A DNA stretch of 64,000 bases from Gibbula magus. Lineage: Eukaryota > Mollusca > Gastropoda > Trochida > Trochidae. The DNA lies in contig OW388305.1 in the NCBI GenBank assembly GCA_936450465.1, positions 37,767,187 to 37,831,186 of the forward strand, written 5' to 3'. The translations under genes and the position numbers were made by a program. The notes beneath the pieces were generated by a model. It was not told the DNA's origin. It did no database searches and worked only from the letters and a program-made list of their open reading frames with translations. Numbering within the stretch: position 1 is the stretch's first letter; each line of letters opens with the position of its first letter. Positions 41,696-53,607 of this stretch are shown here, piece after piece.

Positions 41696-42395
41696 TTAAT
41701 TGTATTGTACATAATGAATATACACTTCGGATATTTGTTTGCAGTGATCCAACACATATGCTATTAGTTTGATTGTTGTAAACAGTAGCAATTTAACCAT
41801 AAGACACATTAATTAAACTACAATCTAAATATAATCTGAACTGTGAGACGAATGAATGAATATTCAAAATGAAGTACAGTTATTGAATAATATATGAATC
41901 GACGCAATACTTAATTATCATATTCTATAAACATGAATACACATTATTGAATGAGAGAGTTATGGAACGTAGAATTTGATGTCTCCGTATTGTATGATAC
42001 ATGTATTCACGATAAGACACGTGCTTACAAACCACGCATTAGAAGATGAATACGAAATACAAACGTGTAGTACGCACTGTTTTTGTAACTGCATGGATAT
42101 TTAGCTATAACGACACTTCCAATAACCGTACACATTAGTTTAACGATAATAGATGTTGTTAATCGTTAAATGTAATGACCAAAGTTATGACAACTGCCTA
42201 TCTGAAAGAATTTGAAATTCAAGCTGTCTTGGAGCAAATATTTACACATTACAGTGTTGTTCAGTTTCAACTAAATAAAATATGTAATTAAGCCAGGTAA
42301 TATCTGGGATATGTGTTTAATGCAAGTGGGCAAATTCATTAAATTAATCAAATCAATTAAAAATAAGCACCTCTGTGTATTGTCGCAAATACTGT
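41696..42395. other. Transposon interior without a supportable gene (U2)
   Basis: Same as U1 14976-15675. Nothing recognisable. Confidence 0.5.
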
Positions 42396-42399
42396 TAGT

Positions 42400-42790
42400 T
42401 CAATCTGAATACTTTGACACGTGTGTAGATGATTCAGAGCTCTTTGACCTCATTTCTGAAAGTTTTAGATATTTATCTTGAAATAGTTCATTAACTGAAT
42501 CTAATTGGAAAGTCGAAAACATATTAAATATTCGCATCAGCTTCACTGGCAAATCATTCATGTTCTGAAAGCAGTCCGTTGTATCTCTCAAAACTAAACA
42601 GCCAAAAGCCATAAACTGAGCCAAAGTTCTCAATAGATTCCTGTATGTGGCAATGCAGGTGCATGTTGGGTGTGACGAATTCTTTGCCATATTGCCTCAT
42701 GACCTCTACGCAGAATTTGTTTATGAGTCTAATACCAATGTCCAAATTAGATGTGAGAGTGTGAGATGTGAAGTTATGGACGTGTGTCGC
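42400..42790 (-). pseudogene. EnSpm/CACTA transposase remnant (U2)
   Basis: Same remnant as in U1 (frames 42554-42745 and 42400-42690), with the same MHLHCH and FWLFSFERYNG motifs. It retains six residues (QLDSVNE region) that U1 lost. Equally broken. Confidence 0.8.
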
Positions 42791-43198
42791 ATTGTGTCAT
42801 AATAAATTGGCAATGCCTCTATTGTATATTGATATACCATATATAAATACTGAATGAAATGCTCTAATTACATCAATTTGATGTTGATTTGATGATTAAT
42901 ATAAACATTTTCCAGTTTATGGTTTATTATTTTAAATATGTATTTTAATAAAATCAATATTTTTTACATTACATATATGTTTGTGATTTGTTCATTTCTA
43001 CTCGTTGTGTCATCAATGGCAAGTTCCTAGTCTTCTATCATTGAGACAATTATATTGTAAAATGCATAAACAAACTAAAATATGGTTAACAAACAGCCTT
43101 CAGTTGGCCAATAAGACACTGTTAAAAATGTATCGCATATATATACAACATGTGAAAGTAAATGATAAAAGGAAATAAGCTATTTAAAGCAACAGAAT

Positions 43199-44152
43199 AT
43201 TCCCATCCACCCAGCCCTATTATCTAGGGTACTTGAACCAGTCAAGCGGTATAATCCCTTAAAACAACAGGTGCTGGGTCAAATTTGATACCTATGAAAA
43301 AGGGTTAACCCATGAAAAAAGGGACAAACACTATTAATATAACTAAATTTTTTATTTTATACATTTGTAGTAGCACTTTGAATGGACATTGGCACTTGCC
43401 CACTTGCATAGCGTCTTTTGTAAGTGTCCAAAGCATCATCAAGTTGACGGTACTTTTTCTTCCTTGGTGGAGCTCTGCCACCATGATTCAGCTGTATGAT
43501 GCAGGCCTCAGTGTAAGCCTGCTCCTTCTTCAAGAAGCTGATGGTTTTGAAGAGGTTTGGGTGGCACTCCGATGTTACAGTTGTCAGCTTTCTGTGCCAC
43601 CCCTCAACGTGGTTCGTTGTTCTGGGACCGACGGTGTTGTAGTGGTTCCACATCTGACGACCATGGTCACCTTCAACCCAGTAGCCTGTCACGTAGTCCT
43701 TGAATCCTTCAGTCGAAGCGAGTTCTGTTTGCAATCTGTGCGTTTGCCATGGTGAAGTGACATTGACATCTTTCAAGGACACATTTATACTGATTCTTTA
43801 TGATATGTGTTCACTCAGTTAAATAAACATAATTATTTGATGTGAACTGGTACTCAAGCACACTCACGACTGAGTGCAATCATACCGGGATGATTAACAG
43901 TTCACCTGTCAAAACTAATTGCCTTCAATGCTACTTTGATTGCACTGTTATCAATGAAAATGGCTTTGAAATAAATACCAATTCGTCACTGGTAAAGTTT
44001 ACTTCACTGTCTACATACATTTTTCTCCTGGATTTAAAATTACATGGATATAAATTCGCAGGTAACTTTCTCCCCCTTCACCGAGGCTAGCCAGCCTAAT
44101 CCTAATCCCTAATAGATAGGATTAATTAACGCAGGGCTGGGTAGATGGGAAT
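43199..44152. mobile_element. MULE-derived fragment bounded by inverted repeats (U2)
   Basis: Same unit with the same 20-bp ends (43199-43218 and 44133-44152). The left flank lacks 18 bp that precede it in U1. Confidence 0.6.
43357..43782 (-). pseudogene. MULE transposase C-terminal fragment (U2)
   Basis: Same 141-codon fragment as U1, still open, with one change in the second residue (Pro to Ser) visible. Confidence 0.75.
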
Positions 44153-44336
44153 AACCCCTCCCACCTGTTGCCACAGCGAGACATTAATTGTTTACATCCA
44201 ATTAGTCAAGGTGTTAATTAGCCGATAGGTGATGACCAGAATATTGCACATACCTTGTACGGCAAATAACGCAAGAACAAACTTAACAATTATAAAGATA
44301 CTCCCTCTATTCTATTGTAACAAACATTGATATGAA

Positions 44337-45313
44337 ATGTTGATATATATAAATGCTGTTTCATGTAATGAATCAGCAAACAGAGCACTGGGACTTCTAA
44401 TATCCAAGTTTAAAAGTATTGGTGGTATGCCGTATAGTGTTTTTACGAAACTTTACGACGCCATGGTTTACTCAGTGTTAAACTATGGAGCAGAAATATG
44501 GGGAACCGCACAACATTCATGTATTAATACCGTCCAACACAGAGCACAACGCTTCTTCCTTGGTCTAGGAAAATATGCCCTGAATATCGCTGTCAACGGT
44601 GAAATGGGATGGATACCACCAGAAGTTCGAAATTGGTTATCTGTTTTAAGACATTGGACAAGAGCTGTGAATACAACAAGTAGAAGAATTAATAAGAGGA
44701 TATTTCTCTGGGCGAATGATTGTAAGAAGAAAAATTGGAATTCTAAAATAAAAACGTTTTAAAAGATCATGGATTCGAACACCTGACATATGCTGGTGTC
44801 ATTGAGAAAAAATCTTTCTTTACATCTATACAAGATATCCTACTCAATAAATATCATCTTACATGGAAAGAACATTTGTCACAGGTTGAAGGAAGGCGAG
44901 GGAAGAATAAGCTCCGAAATTACAGACTTTTTAAAGAAAATTATGAAACAGAGTACTATGTTCGATGTCCACTTTCTCGTAACCACAGGAGTGCTTTGGC
45001 GAAATTTCGGTGTGGAGTGGCCCCGTTAAGAATTGAAACGGGTAGATATGAGAGTATACCACACAGCGAAAGATATTGTTTTAACTGTCCTGATCAAGTG
45101 GAAGACGAAATGCATGTTTTATTTTACTGTCCCGCTTACACCTCTATTAGGGAAGTGCTTTTTAACTCATGCCGGAGAACTTTACCTCATTTTAGTTCAC
45201 TTTCTTGTGAAGAAATGTTTATTTATATTTTTAGTTCCCATGACCTAATTTTTACCGTTTCCAAAACCTGCCAGGATATTTTAACTAAACGCCGTGGTAT
45301 CTTATATGGTTAA
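44337..45313 (+). pseudogene. Non-LTR reverse transcriptase fragment with frameshift (U2)
   Basis: A one-base deletion in a T run at about 44757-44760 breaks the frame into 44337-44762 and 44876-45313. The two parts correspond to the single ORF of U1. LNYGAEIWG is in the first part and the CCHC-like knuckle in the second. Confidence 0.8.
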
Positions 45314-45647
45314 TGTTTTAGAATTTCCATGTTGTCTATGTGTTTATATTTTCTTACCTATTTGTATATTTTAGCTCTTTTCATTTATTTCTGTATTTTT
45401 AAAGATATATTGTCTCTCATAAGTCGCTGAGCGACTGGTCGTAGCATATTCTATTTATTATATACAACAATTTTATAATTTGTATCTACGAGTGAGACAC
45501 TAATAAAATACTCTGTCTGTCTGTCTGTCTGTCTGTAAACACATGCGACAAGTTTGTGAACAAAAACATCAGCAGCATGCAGTGAGGTGCGGGGACAGAG
45601 TTGTCTCCCTTAATTTATTCTGAAGGTATGTCATTCTGTATGTGTCC
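44361..45647 (+). mobile_element. 5'-truncated non-LTR retrotransposon in the right terminal repeat (U2)
   Basis: Same insertion at the same position as in U1, so it predates the unit duplication. The (CTGT)n tail is at about 45513-45535. Confidence 0.8.
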
Positions 45648-46186
45648 GTGTATGATACTTGATGTCCCTGAAAGCAGTTTCAATTTAAAATGGACTTTGT
45701 TTCATAAATTTGATTGGTTTTGGTACCTTGCACAATATCATATGTTGGTGAGTCTGTGTGTGTCGGTCTGAGTGGAGATATGTATTAGGGAGTGTCATAT
45801 TGTGTGTTTGAATCTTTTGGAGAGTTTATTATGAGTGTGTATGAAGGTCGGTGAATCAGTTAACATCTTTTAGGGTGAATCAATGCGACAGTCTATGAGT
45901 CACTGCATCAGATTGAGTGAGTTGGGTGAAAGGTATGCAAGAAGTATTGTATGTATGTATATCCATATAACATTTTAATTTATGTATTTCTGTTGTTCAA
46001 TAAGGTAAAAGTTGTGTCTTATAGACTCTAGTAGGCAATGTTTTTATTATATGTGTAGCGTAAAGCTGTGTATATATAGTTTATTGCAACAGCATGACAC
46101 AGTAATAAATTATTTTTATCATTATAACTATCATAAAATAATGTGAGCACTTTTTCAACATAAGACGGTAATATTACCCAATAGCT

Positions 46187-46465
46187 TAGAAGGGTATCCG
46201 GATAAGATATTCTGTCCGGATTCCAGTATTCTTAGAAACATACTTTCCGGAAATATTTCCAGGAGAAGACACACGGATCTGGGATATGGAAAAGTATAAT
46301 CTCCGGATTCCAGTATTCTTAGAAACATACTTTCCGGAAAAATTTCCGGGAGAATATGGGCGGATCTGATATACGGGAGAGAATACATTTCTGGATTCCC
46401 GGATACCAAATGGGAAAGGATACGGGAGAATCCGGCAGGTATCCGGAAATTGGATTCCACTGGTT
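46187..46465. promoter_or_regulatory. Subterminal palindromic motif array, right end (U2)
   Basis: Same array as at 19495-19775, in mirror orientation to 30646-30915. Confidence 0.7.
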
Positions 46466-46476
46466 TTGGTCCTGTG

Positions 46477-46845
46477 ACAGTAACCAGAGGTGACGCGATT
46501 GGTTGACACTGTACATTTCATTCCAATGACTTGATTACGTATTGCAGTTTGTGTAGAAGCAACCATCGTCAGTGAAGACAACGAAAAAAGCCGTCAAAAA
46601 GTAAGTTTAGATTCGAGAATGTGTAGTTACCATTTATCGAGATCGTGAATACTGCAAGTGAATTACGTGAGTGATGTAAAAGATTTGTTTCTACCATGAA
46701 AGTCTGTAGGAGAGCATCTTTTCATGCAATATTGTAATTATCATAAGAAATAACTGCTCTATAAAAAAAAAATTGGTAGTTTTCAGGAGATGGCAGCGAT
46801 TAATTGAATGTTGATTCTACAACTTATAACAAGAGAATTAGTGAG
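46477..46845. other. Right flank of the transposon with 5' end of Tc1 relic B (U2)
   Basis: As in U1, with RNQVIGMKCT readable on the minus strand around 46520-46545. At several sites it carries the base found in U3 rather than U1 (for example GATTACGTATT, CAGGAGATGG and CTTATAACAAG). Confidence 0.5.
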
Positions 46846-47838
46846 CACAGCTCACTCATATACCCCGGCTTTTAATATTGGTCAAAGAAAAAATGTTTTA
46901 AAATAGCAAAAAGACATCAATGTCTCTTGTATGAACAGACCACAGAGAGCAGAGTATTTATGTCTTCATAGTAAGTATGTCTTCATAGGTACACCTGTAA
47001 GAGTGCTTTAGAAGTAAATTCGAAAAATTAAATATGCAAATGAGGGTATGAAATAAACAAATGACAGATGTACACATCAGTGGTTAAAAGTATCAAGTTT
47101 CGTAACATTTGAACAATTAGTGTCTGAGTTATGAGTGGGACAGAAAAGTGTGAAAGACGAAGTCGGAAAACGAAGAAAATTTGCATAAATTATGCAAATG
47201 TTGGTATGAAACTTACAAGAGGCAGATGTACACATCACAGTGATTATATGTATCAAGTTTCGTAAAATTTGAATAACTGGTGTCAGGGTTATGAGTGGAA
47301 CAAAAAGTGTCAAACAATTTGGAAACATTTGCATTATATATGCAAATGAGGGTATGTAATATACAAATATGCAAATGAGGGTATGAACTAAACAAATGAC
47401 AGACGTACACATCAGTTGTTAAAACTATCAAGTTTCGTAACATTTGAACAATTAGTGTCTGAGTAATGAGTGGGACAGAAAAGTGTGAAAGACGAATTCG
47501 AAAAAATAAGGATATTTGCATAAATTATGCAAATGTTGGTATGAAACATACAAAAGGCAGATGTACACATCACAGTGATTATATGTATCAATCTACAATA
47601 CATTTGAACAACTGGTGTCAGGGTTATGAGTGGAACAAATAGTGTCAATGGCGAAAAACGGAGAAAATTTGCATAAATTATGCAAATGAGGGTATTAAAC
47701 ATACAAAAGGCAGATGTACATATCATTGTGATTGTACATATCAAGTTTTGTAAAATTTTAGCAACTGGTTTCAGAATTATGAGTGGAACAAAAACCGGAC
47801 TTTATACCCCGACTACTTCATAGCAAGGGTATAACAAG
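46846..47838 (+). repeat. 336-bp higher-order tandem repeat (U2)
   Basis: Same block, shorter by about 30-40 bp at its left side (one TATGCAAATGAGGGTATGAAA stretch fewer). Confidence 0.85.
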
Positions 47839-48081
47839 TTCCGTGAGAACAGATATCTCATTTTGTGAAAAAAACAACGAAAAAACTCACTTTATCAAAT
47901 TGACACAATCTCTTTTATATCTGAGTTTCCCTCTCTTTTTGACAGAACTATGGTTATAAGTTATTCATCCAGTACAAAAATTAAACGTGCTTGGGATTTT
48001 TATAACTTATATAGAACCACGTGGTGAATTATCGTGACGTCATTGTAGTCAAGGCCCCAGACGCCTGGTTACAATAACGCA

Positions 48082-49288
48082 ATGCAAATCATTTGGATAT
48101 TTCTCCTACTGATAAATGTAAAGTTTGTTTTCAGGAAAATGAGAACAGCAAACATAGGAAGAAGGAATGTCTCATTGTAGATCAGTGCTTGGTACGGTAT
48201 GGCTCTCGGTGTATGACTGATCTGTTTGGTTTTGCTAAGAAATGATCTTGTACAGGAAAGTTTATTCAAACCTGTCAGAAATTGTTCATTTATACTTGCA
48301 CAAGCCAAAGACCAGCCTGCCAGCTTCACAGCCAAAAAAAGCTTCACCATTGTCGTTCTTGATGGTACAGCCTTATTCACCTAACCTGAGAGATGTTTGG
48401 GTAGGATCGATGTCATCAAATGCAATGAGAAAAACTGGGTTAAAGATCAAGGGATTTATGTGTGGTTGGGTTTATGACGAAACACGCTCTTTTGGTCTAC
48501 CCTTCAAGGAACATTCAAGCAAGTCATAGACAAAACACATTCTAAAGTCAGGTTAACTCAGCATCGACATTACGAAATGAGTTTGTTTAAAGACCAACTG
48601 TATCTTGTGCAGAGAGGAACCATTATGAGGCGGAGCACGTCACCTTGACATGAGTACCCCGAGGAATGGTACCGTACAGGAGCTGAACGTATTAAGTATT
48701 TAACCATCAGCGATACTCTCATCTGTTGGCGGCAGCAGTCGAGGATCAGATGTCGGAATTTGTTGACAAAATCAAAAGAAATTCAGATTGAGGAATGTTA
48801 CCGGTACAGTGTACACGTTTCACACAACAAGGTAGTATTTGTTTATGTACCAAAGGTATTAAGATTAAATCTTACCCTTAAATTGTTCACACGTGACACT
48901 GGACGGGAATTGTGCCATGGTAGTATAAAGGTGAAGAAAGAACTGATGACATTACATGTTAGTGGTACTTCTATGTACTATCCATCCTCAAAATGGACAG
49001 GTTGGAGGCAAGGGCGTTTGGAATGGACTGTACTATCGGTGCCACAACTTTTTCAGCTAAGTATCCGAAGTCATTTCGAGGATACCTTTTCAGATATCTC
49101 TTCTTTTGATATTGTGTTTTAAGCATACCAATCTGAAAATCTGGTCAAACAATGAATTGAGAAAGAGCGAAACACTTTGTTTTGGTCCAGCAATGCTTGA
49201 GTTTTCAAGTGACACATCTTCAAGACCACACCAAATGGACTGTGTTATTGGTACCAAAACTTTATCAGCTGAGTATCCAAAGTCATGA
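48082..49288 (+). pseudogene. Decayed paralogue of the secreted propeller-like gene (U2)
   Basis: Same relic with the same disabling lesions as U1, so it was already dead before the unit duplicated. Short frames remain at 48242-48529 and 48760-49122. Confidence 0.75.
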
Positions 49289-49814
49289 GGGGGACAAAGT
49301 TTCAATATATGTCTTTCTGAATATTTTATACCGATCTGGCAATCCAAACTAGTCAATAATGACTTGGTGAATTGACACAATGTCTCAGTCAAACAATGAC
49401 TTTATGAATATGCTCGTTATCGCAGCCACACGAGGACTTGGTGAATTCACTTAATTGGCTTACTTTAACCGTCTAACAATAGACTGATGAATTGGCTATC
49501 TTTAATCATCCAATAATGAATTGGTGGATTGCTCACTTTAATCCTCAAACAATGAATTGACGAATTGCCTCACTTAACTTGTCAAACAATGAATTAATTA
49601 AATGGTTAGGGACTTACTGAATTAGTCCTAGGTTATACATATTAGATTCCCGGATCATATATGTTTGGTTACCTGTTTATATACGCTTGTGTTCTGATCC
49701 AGTATGTTTGATTTTCCCACTATAAAATCCTTCCTTTCACAATCAAAAATTGATTAATTATCTGATTATATATGCCTAATCTCAGAATGTACATGCTTGA
49801 TTCACTGAACAAAT

Positions 49815-50165
49815 ATGTTCATTTTGCTGAACAAAAAAGTTCATTTACCTGAACAAAAACGTTTACCTCAACAATATGTCACTCTATTGTTCGATTCCCT
49901 GAAAGTGATTAAACGCTTACCTCAACAATATGTCACTCTAGATCTGTTGTTTGATTCCCTGAAAGTGATGAAATGCTTACCTCAACAATATGTCATTCTA
50001 TTGTTTAATTCACTGAAAGTGATTAAACGCTTACCTCAACAATATGTCACTCTAGATCTGTTGTTTGATTCCTTGAAAGTGATTAAACGCTTACCTCAAC
50101 AATATGTCACTCTGTTGTTTAATTCACTGAAAGTGATTAAACGTTTACCTCAACAATATGTTCCT
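49815..50165 (+). repeat. 51/57-bp tandem repeat, about five to six units (U2)
   Basis: Same repeat, expanded. The open frame 49815-50228 (137 codons) runs through all units with the 17- or 19-residue period LL(F/N)SLKVIKRLPQQYVT. No family is known to me, and coding is doubtful. Confidence 0.75.
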
Positions 50166-51029
50166 TTAACGACGACCACAGGGTGTTTTGTATCAATCTG
50201 TTGGTCAAGCATAGATAGATCGGCATAGACCTTCGAAATCCATCTGACTATCCGATTTTCATTATATAATTAGGGCGGCATAGTCAAAACAATGTTGACA
50301 GATATAAATTAATGTCATTTATTTAGTTTATATCTAATAAATATTAATTGGCATGTTTTAGAATTCTCTTTTCATATATTAAACAAGTTGGAAGCCCATT
50401 TGCATAGGCAGAAATTAAACACAAATGAACGAATAGCAAATTTACTTTTACTCACGTGTGTATATTACTACCATAAGCAATATTGCATATGTGCAAAGTT
50501 CGCCGTATAAACAGGGCTTTAGATGAAGGGATAGGAATTTCAATGAGTTTCGAAGTTTCCAATTCATTTTCACTTTTAAAAATGGCATGCGCTCATATAA
50601 AATAATGATATTACTGATTCCTTTGCTTATGAGGTAGTGATACTACTTCGAATATTAAAAAGAGTTTTACATGGCCATTTGTAGGAGCATTTATTGTTTT
50701 GTTTTACAACGAGCTCTACAAAAGATAACAATTAGTATTTACAATTTAATATCATTTGGAATCTTGAATGTTCAAAAACAACTAACATTTCGCTTCCACA
50801 AATCAGTAAGCATTGTATTCATTTACTTTATCCTTTTTTGTAACTATCTCTTTCTTGGATTATGAATTATTCATATTACTATATAGACTATAGACTATAA
50901 ATTAGAAACATACTTCTGATGAATGCGCTCCTTTAAACATAGAAGCACTCTTTTTGAGACATCACGATATCATTGTTGTCAAGGAAACGAATCTGACGTA
51001 CACATATTCAAATCTCAAACTTTATTCCA
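50166..51029. other. Spacer between paralogues, no supportable gene (U2)
   Basis: Same as in U1 plus about 57 bp (50228-50284) bracketed by CGGCATAG on both sides. Loss of this piece by recombination between the two 8-bp words explains the U1 form. Confidence 0.5.
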
Positions 51030-51086
51030 TTGCATATAGTCGTCCAGACAGCCTTATCTACACGGACAGTCAGCTGTGTTAACATA

Positions 51087-52220
51087 ATGCAGGGCATTTT
51101 GATATTTCTCCTTAATATTAATCACATGCTCAGTTCCCACGAAAAGGACAACAGCAAGCCTAAGAAGCAACTGTGTTTCAGATATATCAACTGTGACACT
51201 GCAGATCGATGCTGGGTAAGATGTGGCACTCGGTGTACCTCTGCTCTCCTTGGTTTGGATGATCTGGACACAACATTTAGAAATGATTTGGTCAATGGAT
51301 ATATTATTCAAACCTGTCAGGAATTTGTTGATATATATTTACACACACCAAAGACCAGCCCGCCAGCTTCACAGTCAAATACCCATTCGCCAATGTCGTT
51401 CTTGGTGATACAACCTGTTTCAACTGACCTGAGAGATGTTTGGGTAGGATCGATGTCATCAAATGTAATGAGAAAAACTGGCGTAAAGATTAAGACAAAT
51501 CTTTATGGTTGGGCTTATGACAAAGTGCGAAACACTCTCTTTTGGTCTACTTCTGCTGGTACATTCAAGCAAGTCATCGGCACAACGCATTCAGTCAAGA
51601 TAACTAGGAATTCATTATGCAAAATGAGTGTCTTCAAAGACCATCTCTATTATTACAGAGAAGGAAGCATTTTGAGGCGGAGCATGTCACCTGGACCTGG
51701 ATACAAGGTATGGTATTATACGGGAACTGATATCAAGGGTCAAACCATCAGTGATACCCTCTTTTGTTGGCTACAACAGTCGAGGAGGATCAAATGCTTG
51801 AATTTGATGACAAAGGAAATGGAGATTGAGATTGAGATAATGGATAGTTACCAATACAGTGTACATGTTTCTCACAACACAAGTGTATTTGTGTATGTCC
51901 CAAAGTTTGATCACAAATTACATTTTATTCTTCAAATTTTCACACGTGACACTGGAATGAAATTGTGCCATAGTATAATTAAGGTGAAGAGTAGCCTAAA
52001 CACGTTATACGTGCATGGTTCTTTTGTATACTATAAGACTTCCCTAATGGACAGGCTGAGAGCAAAGGAATTTGGAATGGATTGTACTATCAGTTCCAAA
52101 ACGTTATCAGCTAAGTATCCAAAGTCATTTGGATTGTCACATTTCAGATATGTCTTTTTTTATAGCAATTATTCAAATGATGAATTTGTGAACTGGCTCA
52201 CTTTACCCGTCAAACAATGA
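51087..52220 (+). CDS. Probable secreted Cys-rich, YWTD-propeller-like protein (U2, intact)
   Basis: 377 residues from ATG 51087 (an in-frame ATG at 51030 would add 19). The start was chosen because MQGILIFLLNIN is a short hydrophobic leader shared with the paralogue. Residues 30-77 hold six Cys (30, 36, 42, 46, 50, 77), spacing C-x5-C-x5-C-x3-C-x3-C-x26-C, which suggests a small disulfide domain. From about residue 110 on, repeated blocks such as LRDVWVGSM, GWAYDKVRNTLFWSTSAG, MSVFKDHLYYYREG, ISDTLFCWLQQSRRIKCLNL and HVSHNTSVFVYVPK have the look of YWTD/LDLR-type beta-propeller blades (an 'aYD...lFWs' pattern). That assignment is by appearance only. The gene is uninterrupted by introns. Inferred role: an extracellular protein. 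A partner, receptor or toxin role cannot be judged. It lies 1.8 kb after its decayed paralogue. Confidence 0.65.
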   Translation: MQGILIFLLNINHMLSSHEKDNSKPKKQLCFRYINCDTADRCWVRCGTRCTSALLGLDDLDTTFRNDLVNGYIIQTCQEFVDIYLHTPKTSPPASQSNTHSPMSFLVIQPVSTDLRDVWVGSMSSNVMRKTGVKIKTNLYGWAYDKVRNTLFWSTSAGTFKQVIGTTHSVKITRNSLCKMSVFKDHLYYYREGSILRRSMSPGPGYKVWYYTGTDIKGQTISDTLFCWLQQSRRIKCLNLMTKEMEIEIEIMDSYQYSVHVSHNTSVFVYVPKFDHKLHFILQIFTRDTGMKLCHSIIKVKSSLNTLYVHGSFVYYKTSLMDRLRAKEFGMDCTISSKTLSAKYPKSFGLSHFRYVFFYSNYSNDEFVNWLTLPVKQ

Positions 52221-53607
52221 ATTGGTTACATGGTGAGTTAGTGACTGATTCCTTGGTTATATATGCTTTGTTACCTGATGATATACATTTGATATTTGTT
52301 TATACATAGGCTTGAGTCCTGATCATGTATGTTTGATTACCTGGGTATGTAATCCTTGATTCAATAATCACAAATGATTGATTGTCTTATTCTATATGCT
52401 TGATCTCAGGCTGTACATGCTTGATTCACTGAACAAGCATGTTTGATTCCCTGAATAAATATGTTCAATTGCCTGAACAAATATGTCTGATTCCCTGAAT
52501 AAGTTCACTCTATTGTTTGATTCCCTGAGAGTGATTAAACGTTTACCTCAACAATATGTTCCTTTAACGACGACCACAGGGGGTGGAGTCGGAGAGATGT
52601 TTTGTATCACTCTGCTGGTCAAGCATAGATCGATTAGAGTACTTATCTCATAATGTAATGATCCGAAATCGGTCCCACGTTAAAAAACACAAGCTATTTT
52701 GCTATTTTGGGAAATAGATATGTAAGAGAAAACGCTATTTTTTTCTTTTTTAATCCTCGTTGTATTTGCTTTGAATTCCCATGTCATAAAAAAAATTTTT
52801 TTAGACTTATTTTCGTGATTCTAATTGGTCGAGAGAAACATGCAACCATTTCCTGATGAATGCAGATAACATTTGCAGTCATATCTCATGCATTCATACC
52901 TAGTGACGTCACAATCAATCTGAACAACAACAAAAACAATTCTAAATCGTGTATTCACTCTGGAAATGCAAATAATAATACTGGATCAAACGTATTCAGC
53001 AAGATGAAGTTATTGAGATCTATCCAAATAGCAACACTTGTTGCAACGAAGTTGATTTGGGAAGGTCTTTATCATTAACGTAATGGTCTGAGCATAACGT
53101 GTTGATGCAAATAAGAAAGATATATATCATATATCATCTTTTCACATCAGTTGATAACCAGAACATACAGTCCTTGGTCTACATGTACCTTTAGAATCTC
53201 TCACCAAATAATCCCAGGGGGTGTTCCACTCATTTCCTCTTACGGAACCGCATATATGTTATGTCTCATTTAGGCGATGTTTTGTTCATTCAAGTGACTA
53301 GGTTTCTGCTTAACCATTAGTCTGTGGATACCAATCAATGATCTCTTAAATCCTCCATTCAGCACATAATATATCATTTTAGGGTTAGAACTTATTCCTA
53401 GATTTGTTTAATTTCAATTAAATATTTATTTGAGGAAAATGCTGACGTTTGACGACTGTCAATAATAGATACATTCAGCGGCCATGTAGGATTAATTATT
53501 AGGTATGTTACACCTTTTTCTTACAAACTGGTTTGATAACCACAGTATCTATTCTAATTTGTACTCAGTCCGCGTTCTTATTACATAATAATAATAATTA
53601 CTTTCTA
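52221..53607. other. 3' flank of the propeller-like gene and unit end, no gene (U2)
   Basis: Same as U1 25351-26762, with two or three more of the GATTCCCTGAA-type words. The 72-codon ORF at 52860-53078 is not recognisable. The unit end differs slightly from U1 (an ATAATAATAAT run in place of ATCGCAATTAT). Confidence 0.5.

Larger units (their letters stand above)
44158..46476 (-). repeat. Right terminal inverted repeat, interrupted by a non-LTR element (U2)
   Basis: Inverted counterpart of 30630-31882. The non-LTR insertion occupies about 44361-45647. Confidence 0.85.
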
